Assembly: GCF_000002995.4 (NCBI RefSeq)
Contig: NW_025062478.1
Location: 12,892,001-12,956,000 of the forward strand
Direction of reading: 5' to 3'
DNA from: Brugia malayi
Lineage: Eukaryota > Nematoda > Chromadorea > Rhabditida > Onchocercidae
Length of the DNA stretch: 64,000 nucleotides
This document shows, one piece after another, positions 61,696-64,000 of the stretch (within the stretch, counting starts at the first letter, position 1; the number at the start of each line of letters is the position of its first letter). The notes under the pieces are model-generated. The model searched no databases. It had not been told where the DNA came from and worked only from the letters and a program-made list of their open reading frames with translations. The translations under genes and the position numbers were made by a program.

Positions 61696-63339
61696 AGCTT
61701 TCGCACTTTGAAGAGAAGAAATTTATATTTTCTGTTGGTCAAATTCTTTGTTACTTATTCCTTTTTTTGTTGATAAATTATTATTGGTATCTTTGATCTT
61801 ATGTGCATATTAGAGTCATATTCTTCACTCTTTTGTCATCCGTGCAATGCATTTCTCAGTATTAACTTTTTTTTTCTTGATTTGAATTAGCAATTTTTAT
61901 GCAAATCATCGTTTAATTCAAAATAGCGTATTTGTTTGTTAAGCAAATGAAACTCGTTGCATTCGTTATCACATTATCAGTTACATCTCTGTCAAGCATT
62001 CGGTCATCCTTTTGTTCTTCACTTTTTGGGTTTGTCAAAAATAGATGACAATGTTCAGATGAATATATTCCTACCTAAATATGTGAAACATCTGCATAAA
62101 CACGTAGTATGCAAGAAAGTAAACAATACAATAGTGAAAATATACCATCTTTACAACTATTTGACCTTCATCATATTAACTAACATTGGAATAGAATCGT
62201 AGTGTTAAAACAGTGCGCGTCCTTTTAGCTATCATTAAACTGCACTGATTGAACCGGCACAGAATTTCACTGAGTAAACCGGCATTAGATGTTGGACTGA
62301 TCCAAATCGTTTCAGTATTTATTGAATAATATTAACTGAATGCAAAAAGTTAACGGAGAGATATCAGCCGTCTTATGTTATGCTAGAACCGTCTTATGTT
62401 ATGCTAGAACACACTAAAATTTCTTTAAATCAAAGTTTTGTTGTTAAAAATATCATTGCAACAAGCGGTGGAATATGAAGTGGTTGGTTTTTGTAAATGT
62501 TTTTCTAGAATGTAAACTTACTTGATGCTGTGGTGACAAACTTTACTTCCAAAATTTCAGTTAATTTCATCGGTACAGCGATTTATGCATTCATTAATTG
62601 CTTTTGAGGAAAAGATTAGATGAAATTATTAATTAAATTTTCTTAACTGACAAGAAAAAGTGGTCTAGGCGAATACGATAGGGAAATATTGCATAATTGT
62701 AACATCAGAGTGTTAAAATATGTCATTGAGATAGCTTTTATCATCTGTCAACAAAACAAGAACAGCCCATCTCTGAGAATTATTAAGCGATATGCTAAAC
62801 TGAGGAAAGATAAATCAAATTTGAATTAAAGTTGTAAATTTTCTTGCCGTGTAATTTTTCTTCTTGGGCTTCTATGGATATATGAAGTGGCTAAAGTTTA
62901 ATTTGAGATAAACATGTAAGAGTGACTCTACAACGAAAAATTCTAGAAGAAAGTGGATAGTTCCTCAGTCGTTGTTCATCTTTTCTTACATTCAATAAAC
63001 ACTTTGTAGGCACATATAACTATAGTAAGGCATGAAATTTTCAATGACAATAATTGCAATCTTTTATCTGAAATAATACAAGAAAAGTTCAGTAATTTGG
63101 ATAAGCCAATTATTCATTTTTATTATATCTTCCTTATCAGTGTATTGAACAAGTTATTAGTATTTTACAATTACAATTTCTAAATTTTTTGTTTTTCTTT
63201 AACAAACCAGCAATTCAGTAATCTTTGTTTTTTTGTTTTATTTTGTTGTTTTTTGTTTTTCAGATACGTATGAATGTGATAAATGGTTTCATTTAAATTA
63301 ACTAGAGTGATATTAAGTCCAATTTTTATGACTTTTCAG

Positions 63340-63912
63340 GATTGCAATAGCAATTTACAGCTTTTGTGCCTTAATTTCGAAGAAAATAATGACGGAATCT
63401 TTGCCTTCTGTGTACGATGAAAGCGAAGAGCCGTATATAGACAAGGAAGCACAATTTTATATATCTAGTTCACAAGATAATGAAGTATGGCATTAAAGAC
63501 GAATTGAAAATGTAAAAAACAAACATTAAAATGTCATTTGTAAACATATGCAAGCTATTTAGTATAATTTAATATTGCAATATAATGAAATAAGTTTATA
63601 TTTTGCAAATCGTTTATTTCAGCTAAAGCGATCATTTCGTCAACTAAATTTCAATGATTCGGTTACGATACGCTTAAAGCATTATTCCTATTTTTATTAC
63701 TTCTTTGACAGACGCTCAGCCTGGTAAATACTTTAATATTAAATATATTATTATGAATAAGTGGGACATTTTTTAAGTGTTAATTATATTGTAAAACATT
63801 ATTTATTATTCTCTATAGAAATATTCATTTTATTTCTAGGATTACAATATCTTTTCTGGATGTAACTGGAGCTTACGTAGCTGCTTTTATGATTGTCCCT
63901 GGCGATGCCGAA
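63340..63912 (+). CDS. Unrecognised eight-exon family, copy 3 (both ends missing)
   Basis: Exons 63340-63484, 63623-63723 and 63840-63912 match the first three exons of copies 1 and 2 in length class and phase. The sequence opens IAIAIYSFCALISKK, then FNDSVTIRLKHYSYFYYFF and ITISFLDVTGAYVAAFMIVP. The gene continues past the window end, and the 5' exon is not identified. Closer to copy 2 than to copy 1 in the first two exons. Confidence 0.6.
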
Positions 63913-64000
63913 GTAAATTTGCATCTTTTATTTTAATTAATTGTTGGAAAATTTATTGCCTTCGAAGTCAAAATCATCTACTCAGTTTACAATTAATTTG

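Larger units (their letters stand above)
59573..63112 (+). repeat. Zinc-finger duplication unit F
   Basis: Same limits as unit E. The left flank and 3' flank match E closely. 60560-61000 carries features of B: the 43-bp deletion in exon 1, AAGTTTTTATTTATT, and the segment AGTTTCGAGTTATGAGAAAG. The coding part is closest to C. A local duplication of CCGTCTTATGTTATGCTAGAA occurs near 62365-62410. Confidence 0.8.

Noticed and set aside
1..64000. tRNA, rRNA or spliced-leader RNA genes
   Set aside because: Scanned by eye for tRNA B-box-like and SL1-like sequence and found none convincing; a tRNAscan or Rfam run would be needed to exclude them.

Overview
The window is AT-rich eukaryotic DNA that looks nematode, possibly filarial. 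Introns are mostly short and AT-rich, 3' splice sites are mostly TTTTCAG or TTTTTAG, and one complete Pao/BEL LTR retrotransposon is present. The species call is an inference from composition and gene style; I could not run a search.

Layout. 1-13095 (+) is the 3' part of a gene for a cysteine/histidine-rich (CCCH-like) zinc-finger protein with an Ala-rich centre and one 6.9-kb intron. 13096-17190 is AT-rich spacer. 17190-26180 is a tandem array of three C2H2 zinc-finger genes (units A, B, C). 26844-33262 (-) is a full Pao/BEL element with two 494-bp LTRs that read as identical, a 5-bp target duplication and one open gag-pol frame. 33700-36012 is a diverged fourth zinc-finger gene (D) and a relic of a further finger. 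36200-36679 is a 24-copy 20-bp minisatellite. 37953-41505 is zinc-finger unit E, whose coding part matches A. 41836-48294 holds two divergent copies, (+) then (-), of an unrecognised eight-exon gene family. 48829-58337 (+) is a 16-exon gene for a probable secreted protein made of repeated cysteine domains, most ending in CCC-x(n)-C. 59573-63112 is zinc-finger unit F. 63340 to the window end is a third copy of the eight-exon family.

Main result. All six zinc-finger genes share an unusual structure: a conserved TATA-like promoter, a non-coding first exon, a tiny second exon whose AUG (the first in the predicted mRNA) opens a 19-20 residue hydrophobic leader, and a third exon coding PLDLS (the consensus CtBP co-repressor docking motif), a basic NLS-like stretch, an atypical short first finger and 3-7 further fingers. 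A hydrophobic leader on a protein that otherwise looks like a nuclear repressor is unexpected. Units differ in finger number and in whether the LDLS block is doubled. F looks like a mosaic of B (5'), C (coding) and E (3'), which suggests gene conversion in an expanding cluster. E and F each lie 5' of, and in the same orientation as, a member of the eight-exon family, so the pair may have duplicated as a cassette.

Limits. Exon-intron structures were built by hand from splice signals, phase and comparison among paralogues. No expression, database or fold evidence was available.
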